Assembly: GCF_001426755.1 (NCBI RefSeq)
Contig: NZ_LMFJ01000001.1
Span: forward strand, 232,961-296,960
DNA from: Aeromicrobium sp. Root495
GTDB lineage: Bacteria; Actinomycetota; Actinomycetes; Propionibacteriales; Nocardioidaceae
DNA length: 64,000 bases
Direction of reading: 5' to 3'
Below are positions 32,094 through 40,424 of this stretch, one piece after another. Made by a program: the position numbers and the translations under genes. The notes below the pieces were generated by a model. It did not search any database, was not told the origin of the DNA, and saw only the letters and a program-made list of their open reading frames with translations. Every line of letters starts with the position of its first letter. The first letter of the stretch is position 1.

Positions 32094-33137
32094 ATGGTGT
32101 CGCTGTCTTCGGTCCTCGGGGGAGTGCGTTCCGGCGCCGCCCAGGTGGTCTTCTCCCTCCCCGCGCCGGTGCTGCGCAGGCTCGCCGGCAAGCCGGTCGT
32201 CATCGACGGACGCACGCTCGACCCGGAGATGCAGCTGATCCTCGCGCTGCAGAAGGTCGAGGGCCCGGCGGCCGAGACGCTGCCCATCAGCAAGGGTCGT
32301 CGCGTCATCGCGTCCCAGAGCGCCCTGGGTGGCGGCAAGCAGCCCATCGGCGCGGTCACCGACCGGACGATCGACGGACCCGCCGGCTCCATCGGCCTGC
32401 GCTTCTACACGCCCCGCGGCCTGCACGGGCGCTCGCCGGCCCTCTTCTTCATCCATGGCGGCGGCTGGATCTACGGCGACCTCGACTCCCACGACGCGCT
32501 CTGCCGCGTGCTCGCGGAGGAGGCGCAGGTGCGTGTCGTCTCGGTCGACTACCGACTCGCCCCCGAGGCGCCGTTCCCCGCCGCCTTCGACGACGTCTGG
32601 GCCGCGTGGACCTGGGTCGTCGAGCACGCCACCGGCCTCGGCATCGACCCCGAGCGCATCGCCGTCGGCGGAGACAGCGCCGGCGGCAACCTCTCGGCCG
32701 TCATCGCCCAGGAGGCGGTGCGCACGGGCACCGCGCCTCCGGTGTTCCAGCTGCTCATCTACCCGGCCACCGACTTCGTCGAGGAGGCCCCGAGCCGCCT
32801 CACCTACGCCAAGGGCTTCTTCCTCACGAAGCAGTTCATGGACCTGGCCCGCGAGAACTACCTCGTCGGCGACGAGGACACCGCGGACCGTCGGCTCTCA
32901 CCCCTGCGGCACGACCCCACCGGGGTGGCTCCGGCCTTCGTCGTGACGGCAGGGTTCGACCCGCTCCTCGACGAGGGCGAGGCGTACGTCGAGGCCATGC
33001 GTGCTGCCGGCGTGAAGGTCGAGCACGTGCGCGAGGACGGACTCATCCACGGCTACGCCAACATGGTCGGCCTCGGCACCTCGGCGCCCAGGGCCGTCCG
33101 CCGCCTCGCCGCCGCGCTCCAGCGCGGCGTCAGCTGA
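32094..33137 (+). CDS. Alpha/beta hydrolase, HSL-type esterase
   Basis: A 347-residue esterase of the hormone-sensitive-lipase (abhydrolase_3) family: oxyanion motif FFIHGGGWIYGD, nucleophile GGDSAGGN, acid in TAGFDPLLDEG and histidine in EDGLIHGYAN. Acts on small acyl esters or lipids. Residues 1-90 form a cap region typical of actinobacterial members. ATG 32094 lies 7 bases after TAGTGT with no Shine-Dalgarno, so it is probably leaderless. It ends just before repeat cluster A. Confidence 0.9.
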   Translation: MVSLSSVLGGVRSGAAQVVFSLPAPVLRRLAGKPVVIDGRTLDPEMQLILALQKVEGPAAETLPISKGRRVIASQSALGGGKQPIGAVTDRTIDGPAGSIGLRFYTPRGLHGRSPALFFIHGGGWIYGDLDSHDALCRVLAEEAQVRVVSVDYRLAPEAPFPAAFDDVWAAWTWVVEHATGLGIDPERIAVGGDSAGGNLSAVIAQEAVRTGTAPPVFQLLIYPATDFVEEAPSRLTYAKGFFLTKQFMDLARENYLVGDEDTADRRLSPLRHDPTGVAPAFVVTAGFDPLLDEGEAYVEAMRAAGVKVEHVREDGLIHGYANMVGLGTSAPRAVRRLAAALQRGVS

Positions 33138-33161
33138 CCCCTAGGCCGGGCTATGCCCGTC

Positions 33162-33266
33162 GGGCGGTGACTTAGCGTCCGTTTCTCGTCCAGCTGAGGC
33201 TCGGAACGGACGCCAAGCCACCGCTCGCCGGGGTCGGCGGCGAAAAGGGACGCCAGCTCACCGCTC
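33162..33266. repeat. Repeat cluster A: three 24-bp units
   Basis: Unit 1 (plus) is at 33162-33185, unit 2 (inverted) at 33203-33226 and a degenerate unit 3 (inverted) at 33243-33266. The core is CGGTGACTTAGCGTCCGT or its complement. Units 1 and 2 start 41 bp apart with a 17-base spacer and can pair along nearly all 24 bases. The cluster lies between two convergent genes, and unit 3 contains the stop codon of mshD. Confidence 0.8.
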
Positions 33267-34076
33267 GGGGGTGGTGAAGAGGGTGTCGCGGGCGTGCTCG
33301 ACGAAGCCGAGCCGGTGGTAGGTCCGCAGGGCGGGCTCGTTGTCGGCCTCGACGTAGAGGTCGACGGTCCGGATGCCCTGCTCGTGCATGAACCGCAGCC
33401 CGCGAGCGGTGAGTGCCGAACCCAGGCCACCGCCGTGGGCCGAGGGGTCGACGCCCACCACGTAGACCTCTCCGAGGCGCTCACCGTCAGCGGCCTCCTC
33501 GACCTTGGTCCAGTGGAAGCCGACGACCTCGCCGTCGCGCTCGGCGACGAAGAGCCCCGCCGGGTCGAACCAGCTGCTCGAGGCCCGACGCTCGAAGTCG
33601 GCCCGGTCCATGGCGCCCTGCTCGGGGTGCGTGGCGAACGCGCGGCCGTTGACCGTCACGACGGCGTCGGTGTCCTCGGGGCGGAACGATCGCAGCGTCA
33701 CGCCGTCGGGCACGCGCTCCACGGGGGCCTCGTCGCCCAGGTCGAGTCGCAGCACGAGCAGCGTCCGGGCGGGGCTCAGGCCGGCCGACGTCGCCAGCGC
33801 CCGCGCCCCCGGCAGCTCGCCGTGGGCCCAGAACGCCGTGGCGTCCTCGACGAGCGCCCGCTCGAGCAGCTCACGCCCCACGCCCCGACGACGGTGCTCG
33901 GGATGGACGACCAGCTCGGCGGGCGAGTCCCCGAAGGCGACAGCCGCGGACACCTCGTCGACGAGGTGCAGACGCGGCACGTCGCCGGCCGCGAGGGCTA
34001 GCAGCGTGGCCTCGTTGAACGGCGCCACCCCGTCGGCGTCGTGCGCGGCGCGGGCCAGGTCATCGATGACGCTCAT
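33258..34076 (-). CDS. mshD: Mycothiol synthase MshD
   Basis: A 272-residue protein with two GNAT domains in tandem. The first has AELVVHPEHRRRGVGRELLERAL (residues 53-75); the second has FHWTKVEEAADGERLGEVYVVGVDPSAHGGGLGSALTARGL, and then LYVEADNEPALRTYHRLGF. This layout is MshD, which acetylates Cys-GlcN-Ins to finish mycothiol, the main actinobacterial thiol. The neighbourhood (glnR, phosphate genes, sulfur genes) matches mshD loci elsewhere. The last codons and stop are made of repeat unit 3. Confidence 0.9.
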   Translation of the reverse strand: MSVIDDLARAAHDADGVAPFNEATLLALAAGDVPRLHLVDEVSAAVAFGDSPAELVVHPEHRRRGVGRELLERALVEDATAFWAHGELPGARALATSAGLSPARTLLVLRLDLGDEAPVERVPDGVTLRSFRPEDTDAVVTVNGRAFATHPEQGAMDRADFERRASSSWFDPAGLFVAERDGEVVGFHWTKVEEAADGERLGEVYVVGVDPSAHGGGLGSALTARGLRFMHEQGIRTVDLYVEADNEPALRTYHRLGFVEHARDTLFTTPER

Positions 34077-34100
34077 GGCCCCATCCTGCCGCGCCGTCGG

Positions 34101-35519
34101 TCAGAGCAGCGAACGCAGGGTGTCGGCCACCTCGGCGGCCACGGCGGCCGAGAACGCCTCGGACGAGTCGTCCTCGGGCTCGGCCACGAGACGGTGCACG
34201 AAGCCGATCTCGGCCAGGTCGAACGCGCTGACGCGCTGCTGCTCGGCCATCTCGGCCGCGTGCTCGACGTCGCCGTGGACGATGGCGCTCGCGCCCTCGG
34301 GCGGCAGCGGCGACAGCCACGCGTTCTGGGCTGCGACGACCTGGTGGGCGGGCAGGAGGGCGAGCGCACCGCCGCCGCAGCCCTGCCCGAGGAGCACGGA
34401 GACCGTCGGCACCGTCATGGTGGCCATGGTGGCCAGGCAGCGAGCGATCTCGCCGGCGACCGAGCCCTGCTCGGCCTCGGGGGAGAGCTCGGCCCCCGGG
34501 GTGTCGACGACGGAGACCAGGGGCAGGCCCAGCTCGTGGGCGAGGCGCATGCCGCGTCTGGCCTCGCGCAGGGCGGCCGGCCCCATGGGCGTCTGCGCCG
34601 TCTGGCGCGACCGGTCCTGACCGATGACGACGCAGGGGACGCCGTCGAGGCGCGCCAGGGCCACGAGCATGGTGCTGTCGCGCTCGCCCTCGTCGGTGCC
34701 CTGGAGGCGGACGGTGGCGTCGCTGCCGTGACGCAGCAGCTCGCGGACCCCCGGCCGGTCCTGGCGGCGGGTGGTCTCGATGGCGTCCCACGCGGTGCCG
34801 CGCCGCTCCGCCACCTGCGTGCGGCGCGGGCGCGTGCCGTCGGTGGGTGGGTCCACCAGCAGGCCGATGGCCCGGTCGACCATGGAGGGGAGCTCCTCGG
34901 GAAGGACCACCGCGTCGATGATCCCGCGGTGGGCCAGGTTCTCGCTCACCTGCACGCCGGCCGGGAAGGGTCGACCCTCCAGGAGCTCGTAGACCTTGGG
35001 GCCGAGGAAACCCACGAGGGCGCCGGGCTCGGCCACGGTGATGTGCCCGAGCGACCCCCACGACGCGAAGACCCCGCCGGTGGTGGGATGACGCAGGTGC
35101 ACGAGGTACGGCAGATGGGCGGCCTTGTGGTCCATGAGGGCGCGGGAGATGTCGATCATCCGCACGAAGGCGGGTGTGCCCTCCTGCATGCGGGTGCCGC
35201 CCGACGCGGTGGAGGCGAGCAGCGGCAGTCCCTCGGCGGTCGCGCGGCGCACCGCCGAGACGATCCGGTCGGCCGCGGCCTGGCCGATGGAGCCGGCGAG
35301 GAACCCGAACTCGTTGATGACGAAGGCGACGGCCCGGCCGTTGACGGTGCCGCGCCCCGTGATGACCGACTCGTCGGTGCCGGCACGCTCAGCGGCCTTC
35401 TCGAGCGTGGTGCGGTACGCGTCGGAGTGCTGGGAGAGGTCGATGGGCTCGTCCCACGAGGCGAAGGACCCGTGGTCGAGCACGAGCTCGACGAGGTCGT
35501 GCGCGGAGAGTCGGGGCAC
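34101..35519 (-). CDS. Acetyl/acyl-CoA carboxylase carboxyltransferase (fused alpha/beta)
   Basis: A 472-residue carboxyltransferase joining a beta-type half (VITGRGTVNGRAVAFVINEFGFLAGSIGQAAADRIVSAVRRA, STASGGTRMQEGT) with an alpha-type half (GLPLVSVVDTPGAELSPEAEQG, VSVLLGQGCGGGALALLPAHQV). It transfers CO2 from carboxybiotin to acetyl- or acyl-CoA for fatty-acid synthesis, like mycobacterial AccD3. No biotin carboxylase partner is adjacent. The stop of glnR lies 6 bp upstream of its start, so the two may be cotranscribed. Confidence 0.85.
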   Translation of the reverse strand: MPRLSAHDLVELVLDHGSFASWDEPIDLSQHSDAYRTTLEKAAERAGTDESVITGRGTVNGRAVAFVINEFGFLAGSIGQAAADRIVSAVRRATAEGLPLLASTASGGTRMQEGTPAFVRMIDISRALMDHKAAHLPYLVHLRHPTTGGVFASWGSLGHITVAEPGALVGFLGPKVYELLEGRPFPAGVQVSENLAHRGIIDAVVLPEELPSMVDRAIGLLVDPPTDGTRPRRTQVAERRGTAWDAIETTRRQDRPGVRELLRHGSDATVRLQGTDEGERDSTMLVALARLDGVPCVVIGQDRSRQTAQTPMGPAALREARRGMRLAHELGLPLVSVVDTPGAELSPEAEQGSVAGEIARCLATMATMTVPTVSVLLGQGCGGGALALLPAHQVVAAQNAWLSPLPPEGASAIVHGDVEHAAEMAEQQRVSAFDLAEIGFVHRLVAEPEDDSSEAFSAAVAAEVADTLRSLL

Positions 35520-35525
35520 GGTGCC

Positions 35526-36254
35526 TCAGGCGCGGTGCGGGGCGCGGTTCGCCTCGTCGACGGGCTCGCGCTCGTCGCTCTTGGTGGCCACGAAGCGGTA
35601 GCCGACGTTGCGCACCGTGCCGATGAGCGTCTCGTGGTCGGTGCCGAGCTTGGCGCGGAGACGACGCACGTGGACGTCGACCGTGCGGGTGCCGCCGAAG
35701 TAGTCGTAGCCCCACACCTCCTGCAGCAGCTGCTGGCGCGTGAACACGCGGCCCGGGTGCTGGGCCAGGAACTTGAGGAGCTCGAACTCCTTGAACGTGA
35801 GGTCGAGCGTGCGGTTCTCGAGCTTGGCCGTGTAGGTGACCTCGTCGACGACGAGCCCGCTGGAGGAGATGACGTGCGACTCGGTCTCGCCCTGCTGGCC
35901 GGCGGCGAGGCGGCCGACCGCGAGGCGCAGGCGCGCGTCGAGCTCGGCGGGGCCCGCGGTGGTGAGGATGACGTCGTCCATGCCCCAGTCGGCGGCCGCG
36001 ACGGCGAGGCCGCCCTCGGTGAGGATGAGGACGAGCGGGCACTCGATGCCGGTGGTGCGGATGACGCGGGTCAGGCTGCGGACCTGGGCGAGGTCGTGGC
36101 GACCGTCGACGAGGACGGCGTCGGCCGGCGGCGCGTCGAGCAGGGCGCTGGCCTCGGCCGGGAGGATCTTGACGTGGTGCGGGAGCAGCGCGAGTGAGGG
36201 CAGCACCTCGACCGAGGACTGTGTGCTTCGGGTGAGCAGCAACAGGTGGGACAC
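35526..36254 (-). CDS. glnR: GlnR-type orphan response regulator
   Basis: A 242-residue OmpR-family regulator very close in pattern to actinobacterial GlnR, the global nitrogen regulator. The receiver domain is atypical: it keeps Asp50 (VLVDGRHDL) but lacks the acidic pair that normally binds magnesium (residues 12-13 are Gln-Ser), as in known GlnR proteins that work unphosphorylated. The C-terminal winged helix has [53 protein letters not shown] 36254 follows GGAGG at the right distance. No sensor kinase is adjacent. Confidence 0.9.
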   Translation of the reverse strand: MSHLLLLTRSTQSSVEVLPSLALLPHHVKILPAEASALLDAPPADAVLVDGRHDLAQVRSLTRVIRTTGIECPLVLILTEGGLAVAAADWGMDDVILTTAGPAELDARLRLAVGRLAAGQQGETESHVISSSGLVVDEVTYTAKLENRTLDLTFKEFELLKFLAQHPGRVFTRQQLLQEVWGYDYFGGTRTVDVHVRRLRAKLGTDHETLIGTVRNVGYRFVATKSDEREPVDEANRAPHRA

Positions 36255-36333
36255 GTGGTGGACCTCCGGATCCGGCAGTGAGAGACCGGGACGTCGCCGT
36301 CCGGACACCTGACTGAACCCTCAGGTTAACGGA

Positions 36334-36382
36334 TGTGACAGCCCAGTCACCAGGCTGTGACGGATGTGCGAACAACGTCACA
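36334..36382. promoter_or_regulatory. Array of GTGAC/GTCAC half-sites
   Basis: GTGACAGCCCAGTCAC (36335-36350) is a dyad with 5-bp arms. TGTGACG (36356-36362) and CGTCACA (36376-36382) form a second, wider dyad. They lie between glnR and the divergent membrane-protein gene, 52 bp from the latter's ATG. A CRP-like or other dimeric regulator could bind, but the spacing is not the standard CRP one. Confidence 0.4.
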
Positions 36383-36394
36383 CTGCCACCTGTC

Positions 36395-37216
36395 ATGCTT
36401 CTGGACGTGTCCCGCGCCTACGCATCCTTGCTGTCCTGCGTGCTCCTGGCGCTGCTGGTCCTGACGGCGTGGACCGACGAGATCGTCCTCGTGTGCGCCG
36501 CAGTCCTCCTGGTCCAGGTGCTCGTGGCCGCCGCTCCCGGCGCGGCCGACGAGCGCGGGCGGATCGTCCGGGGCCCGCGCCTGGCGCCCGCCCTGGTCGC
36601 CGGCGTGGTCTCGACCCTCGTCGCCGCCCGGCCTGACGTCCTGGCCGGTGCCGACGGTCAGCGGGCCAGCCAGATCACCTTCGTGCAGTCGGGGGTCCTG
36701 GTCGGTGTGCTTCCCGCCGTGGCGGCCGCGGTCTTCGTGGCGCTGGTGGCGCAGATGCTCCGCAGCGACGGCCGACCCCGGCTCGTCCTCTCGACCGGTC
36801 TCGCCGTGAGCCTCGCCGTGGTGGCCGCCCTGGGCTCGGGCTGGGTCAGCGCCGTGCGTGCCACCGGGGGGCCCGACGTCGTGACCGTCGTCGCCTGTGC
36901 GGCGGGCCTGGCCCTCCTCGTCTGGAACCTGCCCGGCGACCGGGTCGTGGTGGCGGGGGCCGCCGTCCTGGCCGGGGCCGTGGCGGGCGCGCTCGTGCCG
37001 CTCCTGCTCGACGACCTGCTCACGCCGTGGTTCGGCCTCGTGGTCGGTCCGGTGGCAGCCGTGGTCGCGGTGCTGGGGCAGGTCCTCGGCCGTGGCTGGT
37101 CCCGGGGGCGGTTGCACGCCGCCGAGGGATGGGGGTTCCCGGCGGCTGCGGCCGTTGCGCTCGTCGGGCCCGTGGCGCACCTCGCGGGCCAGCTGGCGAC
37201 CGCTCCGTTCGCCTAG
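36395..37216 (+). CDS. Polytopic membrane protein of unknown function
   Basis: A 273-residue, very hydrophobic protein with seven or more membrane spans (for example ASLLSCVLLALLVLTAWTD, VLVGVLPAVAAAVFVALVAQM, VVVAGAAVLAGAVAGALVPLL). No transport signature is recognised. Its position between glnR and a thioredoxin gene is where mycobacteria carry a conserved exported protein (Rv0817c), but similarity cannot be judged here. ATG 36395 is taken; GTG 36335 or GTG 36407 are other candidates. Confidence 0.6.
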   Translation: MLLDVSRAYASLLSCVLLALLVLTAWTDEIVLVCAAVLLVQVLVAAAPGAADERGRIVRGPRLAPALVAGVVSTLVAARPDVLAGADGQRASQITFVQSGVLVGVLPAVAAAVFVALVAQMLRSDGRPRLVLSTGLAVSLAVVAALGSGWVSAVRATGGPDVVTVVACAAGLALLVWNLPGDRVVVAGAAVLAGAVAGALVPLLLDDLLTPWFGLVVGPVAAVVAVLGQVLGRGWSRGRLHAAEGWGFPAAAAVALVGPVAHLAGQLATAPFA

Positions 37217-37247
37217 GCGCCCTGGGGGAGCGGGCTAGCCTGGGTCC

Positions 37248-37709
37248 ATGACCGGACTCGTGGTCCTCGTGGTGGCCCTGACGCTGAGCGTCGTCCTGGG
37301 GCTCCTCTACCAGCGACGCAACGGGCGCTTCCGTGAGACCGCGCCCACGGTCCCGGTCCCCGCCGGCCGTCCTGACGACGCGGTGCGCCTCTCGGCGCAG
37401 CAGATCGGCGTGCCGCTGGGCACCGAGGCCACGCTGGTCCAGTTCTCCACCGCGTTCTGCAGCCCGTGCCGAGCCACCAAGGCGCTGCTGTCCGACGTGG
37501 TGTCCCGTGAGACCGGCGTCGTCCACGTGGAGATCGACGCGGAGTCCCACCTCGACCTCGTGCGCGAGCTCGACATCATGCGCACGCCCACCGTGCTGGT
37601 GCTCGACCCGGCGGGCGTCGTGGTCCGGAGGGCCTCCGGCCTGCCGCGTCGCGACCAGGTCCTGACGACGCTCGCTGCCGTTCGCGCTGGCGTCGATCTC
37701 AATAAATGA
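37248..37709 (+). CDS. Membrane-anchored thioredoxin-family protein
   Basis: A 153-residue protein with an N-terminal membrane span (LVVLVVALTLSVVLGLLY) and a thioredoxin fold outside or at the membrane. The active site is CSPC (Cys71, Cys74) in FSTAFCSPCRATK and the cis-Pro is in MRTPTVLVLD. It resembles mycobacterial ThiX, encoded next to cysA2/sseC in the same neighbourhood. The ATG lies 6 bases after TAGCCT, so the mRNA is probably leaderless. Confidence 0.85.
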   Translation: MTGLVVLVVALTLSVVLGLLYQRRNGRFRETAPTVPVPAGRPDDAVRLSAQQIGVPLGTEATLVQFSTAFCSPCRATKALLSDVVSRETGVVHVEIDAESHLDLVRELDIMRTPTVLVLDPAGVVVRRASGLPRRDQVLTTLAAVRAGVDLNK

Positions 37710-37774
37710 GACGACGTTCCAGCATGCGAGACTCGGATGCGACGTCATCCGCAGGTCCCCCTACTCTGGGAGAC

Positions 37775-37855
37775 GTGTTCGAGACGACCCACCTCACGCG
37801 GCGCCGCGCAGTCGACAACTGCCGCACGCGCTCCGCGCTGTGTCGTCCCTGCTGA
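37775..37855 (+). CDS. Cys-rich leader peptide (sulfur attenuator)
   Basis: A 26-residue reading frame from GTG 37775 to TGA 37853-37855. It contains THLTRRRAVDNCR and ALCRPC, with Cys at positions 16, 23 and 26. TACTCT (37762-37767) sits 7 bases before the GTG, so translation can start at the mRNA 5' end. Short peptides with the LTRRRAVD...ALCR pattern precede sulfur-metabolism genes in many actinobacteria. Ribosome slowing at the Cys codons when cysteine is scarce would couple the downstream genes to sulfur supply. A dyad CGTCGAC/GTCGACG (37915-37930) just before the DUF4395 ribosome-binding site may be the switch. Confidence 0.75.
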   Translation: MFETTHLTRRRAVDNCRTRSALCRPC

Positions 37856-37948
37856 ACGACTGAATCGGCCCTGAGCCGTCCAGTCCGTTCACCGTCGCCC
37901 GAACCCCCACTCGTCGTCGACGTGTCGACGCATCTCCAGGAGCACCCC

Positions 37949-38395
37949 ATGCCCCGACCCACCCAGGTCGACCCGCGCGGTCTGCGCGTGGCAGCTGCCA
38001 TCACGAGCGTCGTGCTCGCGGTGGCGCTGGTCGCCCCGCAGCCCGTCGCCGTGACGCTGCTGGCCCTGCAGGCGGCGATCTTCGCGGTCAGCGCCTTCGG
38101 GGGGCTGCAGTACTCGCCGTACTCGCTGTTCTTCCGTCGGGTCGTCCGGCCGCGCCTGTCGCCCCCGGGGGACCTGGAGGACTCGCGTCCGCCCACGTTC
38201 GCGCAGGTCGTGGGTCTCGCGTTCCTGCTGGTGGCGCTGGCCGCCTACGCCGCCGGCGCCCCGACGCTCGGCCTCGTGGCCACGGCGTTCGCCCTGGTGG
38301 CCGCCGTGCTCAACGCGGCCGTCGGCCTGTGCCTGGGCTGCGAGCTGTACCTGGCCGGCCGCCGGCTGGGCCTCGGCGGCTCCGCCACCACCTGA
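37949..38395 (+). CDS. DUF4395 membrane protein
   Basis: A 148-residue membrane protein of the DUF4395 family: VDPRGLRVAAAITSVVLAVALV at the start, the conserved SPYSLFFRRVVRPRLSPPGDLEDSRPPTFAQVVG, and a final GLCLGCELYLAGRR with a CxxC. It is consistently encoded with sulfurtransferase/thioredoxin genes and may carry sulfane sulfur or electrons through the membrane (inference). AGGAG precedes ATG 37949. It follows the Cys leader peptide and is first in the operon DUF4395-sulfurtransferase-sseC. Confidence 0.85.
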   Translation: MPRPTQVDPRGLRVAAAITSVVLAVALVAPQPVAVTLLALQAAIFAVSAFGGLQYSPYSLFFRRVVRPRLSPPGDLEDSRPPTFAQVVGLAFLLVALAAYAAGAPTLGLVATAFALVAAVLNAAVGLCLGCELYLAGRRLGLGGSATT

Positions 38396-38473
38396 TCTGC
38401 ACCACCGCCCGCACCACCTTTCATCCGCTAGTCCCATCAACGCCCTTCACCGGGCAGCACACGGAGGTACACC

Positions 38474-39322
38474 ATGAGCCGCGAATCCGCGCTCGTCACC
38501 GCTGACTGGGTCGAGGAGCACCTCGGCGACCAGTCCGTCGTCCTCGTCGAGGTCGACGAGGATGCCGAGGCCTACGACAAGGGCCACATCCCCGGCGCCA
38601 TCAAGCTCGACTGGAAGAAGGACCTCCAGGACGGCGTGCGCCACGACTTCATCTCCAAGGACCGCCTCGAGGCGCTCCTGTCGGAGAAGGGCATCTCCAC
38701 GGACGACACCGTGGTCTTCTACGGCGGCAACAACAACTGGTTCGCCGCCTACGCCTACTGGTACCTCAAGTACTACGGGCACCAGGACCTGCGCCTGCTC
38801 GACGGCGGCCGCAAGAAGTGGGAGCTCGACAGCCGTGAGCTGACCACCGAGGTCCCCAGCCGCGAGGCCACCACCTACACGGCGCAGGAGCCCAACGACG
38901 ACATCCGCGCCTACCGCGACGAGGTCGTCTCCGCCATCGGCACGAAGAACCTCATCGACGTGCGCAGCCCCGACGAGTTCGCCGGTCGCCTGCTCGCCCC
39001 GGCCCACCTCCCGCAGGAGGCCGCCCAGATCGCCGGTCACATCCCCACGGCAGGCAACGTGCCGTGGAGCAAGGCCGCCAACGACGACGGCACCTTCCGC
39101 AAGGACGAGGAGCTCAAGGAGCTCTACGCCGGTGCCGGCCTGGACGAGGGCAAGGACACCATCGCCTACTGCCGCATCGGTGAGCGCAGCTCGCACACGT
39201 GGTTCGTGCTCAACGAGATCCTCGGCTACCCCAACGTCAAGAACTACGACGGCTCCTGGAGCGAGTACGGCTCGCTGCGCGGCGTTCCCGTCGCGGTCGG
39301 CGACGAGCCCGGGCAGGCCTGA
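38474..39322 (+). CDS. Thiosulfate sulfurtransferase, CysA2 type
   Basis: A 282-residue tandem-rhodanese protein. The inactive N-terminal rhodanese has HIPGAIKLDWKKDLQD; the catalytic C-terminal one has IDVRSPDEFAGR and the active-site loop CRIGERS with Cys233. Moves sulfane sulfur from thiosulfate to cyanide or protein acceptors, supplying cysteine or cofactor thiolation. GGAGG precedes its ATG. One base separates it from the sseC-type gene, as in mycobacterial cysA2-sseC2. Confidence 0.9.
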   Translation: MSRESALVTADWVEEHLGDQSVVLVEVDEDAEAYDKGHIPGAIKLDWKKDLQDGVRHDFISKDRLEALLSEKGISTDDTVVFYGGNNNWFAAYAYWYLKYYGHQDLRLLDGGRKKWELDSRELTTEVPSREATTYTAQEPNDDIRAYRDEVVSAIGTKNLIDVRSPDEFAGRLLAPAHLPQEAAQIAGHIPTAGNVPWSKAANDDGTFRKDEELKELYAGAGLDEGKDTIAYCRIGERSSHTWFVLNEILGYPNVKNYDGSWSEYGSLRGVPVAVGDEPGQA

Positions 39323-39323
39323 C

Positions 39324-39641
39324 ATGTGTGGAGCAACCAAGGGTGGGCCCAGCCTCGAGGGCGTCGACGTCGCCAACCAGTCGGTCATCCAGGGGGTGGT
39401 GCTGCGCGGCGGTGAGCCCGTCTCCAGCGCGTACGTCCGCCTGCTCGACCGGACCGGTGAGTTCACGGCCGAGGTCCCGACCTCGGCCACCGGCCAGTTC
39501 CGCTTCTTCGCCGGTCCCGGCGACTGGACGCTGCGCACGCTCGCGCCGCGCGCCGAGGCCGTGGACCAGTCCGTCGTGGCCGCTCAGGGCGTCGTCGCCG
39601 ACGTCACGATCGAGCTCGACGGAGCGCTCGCGCGCTCCTGA
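39324..39641 (+). CDS. sseC: SseC / DUF1416 family protein
   Basis: A 105-residue protein starting MCGATKGGPSLEGVDVANQS, the hallmark of DUF1416, with a carboxypeptidase-regulatory-like beta fold (VIQGVVLRGGEPVSSAYVRLLD, TGQFRFFAGPGDWTLR). The N-terminal Cys2 is conserved and probably takes part in sulfur chemistry with the adjacent sulfurtransferase. The ATG overlaps the region just after the previous stop. Confidence 0.9.
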   Translation: MCGATKGGPSLEGVDVANQSVIQGVVLRGGEPVSSAYVRLLDRTGEFTAEVPTSATGQFRFFAGPGDWTLRTLAPRAEAVDQSVVAAQGVVADVTIELDGALARS

Positions 39642-39662
39642 GCCAGCCGCAGGACAGCACGC

Positions 39663-39701
39663 AGCGAGGGGTGGCCCGTGTGACTCGGGCCACCCCTCGC
39701 T
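39663..39701 (+). terminator. Terminator of the sulfur operon
   Basis: A perfect 15-bp stem, AGCGAGGGGTGGCCC with GGGCCACCCCTCGCT, around a 9-base loop, 22 bases after the sseC stop and followed by GTGGCGTAT. Confidence 0.9.
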
Positions 39702-39827
39702 GTGGCGTATACCCCGTCGAGCGTGAGTATGCTGACGAATCACGAAGATTCCCTGCCGGGACTGCGTAGCGTTCGGAAGCCGCGGTCGTTTAACGGGCTA
39801 GGAACTCGAATGAACTGGGAGTCGTCA

Positions 39828-40409
39828 ATGAAGCGGATGCACCTTCTCGTCGCGCTGGTCCTCGCGGCGTTCGTCGCGGCCCTCGTGCCCTCGACTGCGT
39901 TCGCCGCAGACGACACGTACCCGGACCCGACCCTCTCGGTGAAGGTGCCGGGCGGCAAGCTCTACGGCGGCGACCCGGTCTCCGTCAGTGCCTCGGCCAG
40001 CGTCCGCTGCTCGCCGCTGAGCCTCACGTTCCTCGGGGACACCGTCTCCACGAAGGGCTCGAGCCTCACCAACACCTTCGACACGCCGGTCGTCAAGACC
40101 GTGACGCCCAAGAAGGTCACGGCCTCGTGCACCTACACCGACGCCAGCGGTGCCTCCGCCACCGTCACGGGCGACGCCACCGTCACTCCGGCCGCCTTCG
40201 TGGGCCCGCTCCCGGGTGCCGTCCGCTCGGCCTCCGCCACGGTCATCCTGCTGCCCCGCGCTGCCGACGACGGCGCCGACAACGGCTCCCAGGACAACGG
40301 CAACGGCATCCTGCCCAACACGGGTGGCCTGCCGTTCTGGCTGCTCATCGCCGGCGTCGTCCTCGTGCTCGGTGGCGGCGTGATCGCCACCCGTCGCCGC
40401 CGCGGCTGA
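39828..40409 (+). CDS. LPNTG cell-wall-anchored protein
   Basis: A 193-residue surface protein: signal peptide MHLLVALVLAAFVAALVPS with cleavage after AFA (about residue 26), a beta-rich Ig-like body with two Cys (61 and 101), a Gly/Asn/Asp spacer, then LPNTG (162-166), a hydrophobic span and the RRRRG tail. Sortase would join its Thr to peptidoglycan; no sortase gene is in view. GGGAG lies before ATG 39828. Located beside DUF4012 and LCP genes. Confidence 0.85.
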   Translation: MKRMHLLVALVLAAFVAALVPSTAFAADDTYPDPTLSVKVPGGKLYGGDPVSVSASASVRCSPLSLTFLGDTVSTKGSSLTNTFDTPVVKTVTPKKVTASCTYTDASGASATVTGDATVTPAAFVGPLPGAVRSASATVILLPRAADDGADNGSQDNGNGILPNTGGLPFWLLIAGVVLVLGGGVIATRRRRG

Positions 40410-40424
40410 TCCGGGCTCGCCGTC

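Noticed and set aside
29926-32238. Plus-strand 770-residue frame opposite ppk
   Set aside because: Antisense high-GC artefact (Glu/Val/Asp-rich), no start signal, no family.
29807-32392. 861-residue minus-strand reading frame over ppk
   Set aside because: It is an alternative frame of the high-GC ppk gene, rich in Arg/Pro/Ala with no domain; the PPK1 frame has all family motifs.
36335-36350. Canonical CRP site
   Set aside because: GTGA and TCAC arms are 8 bases apart here, not 6, so it is listed only as a dyad.
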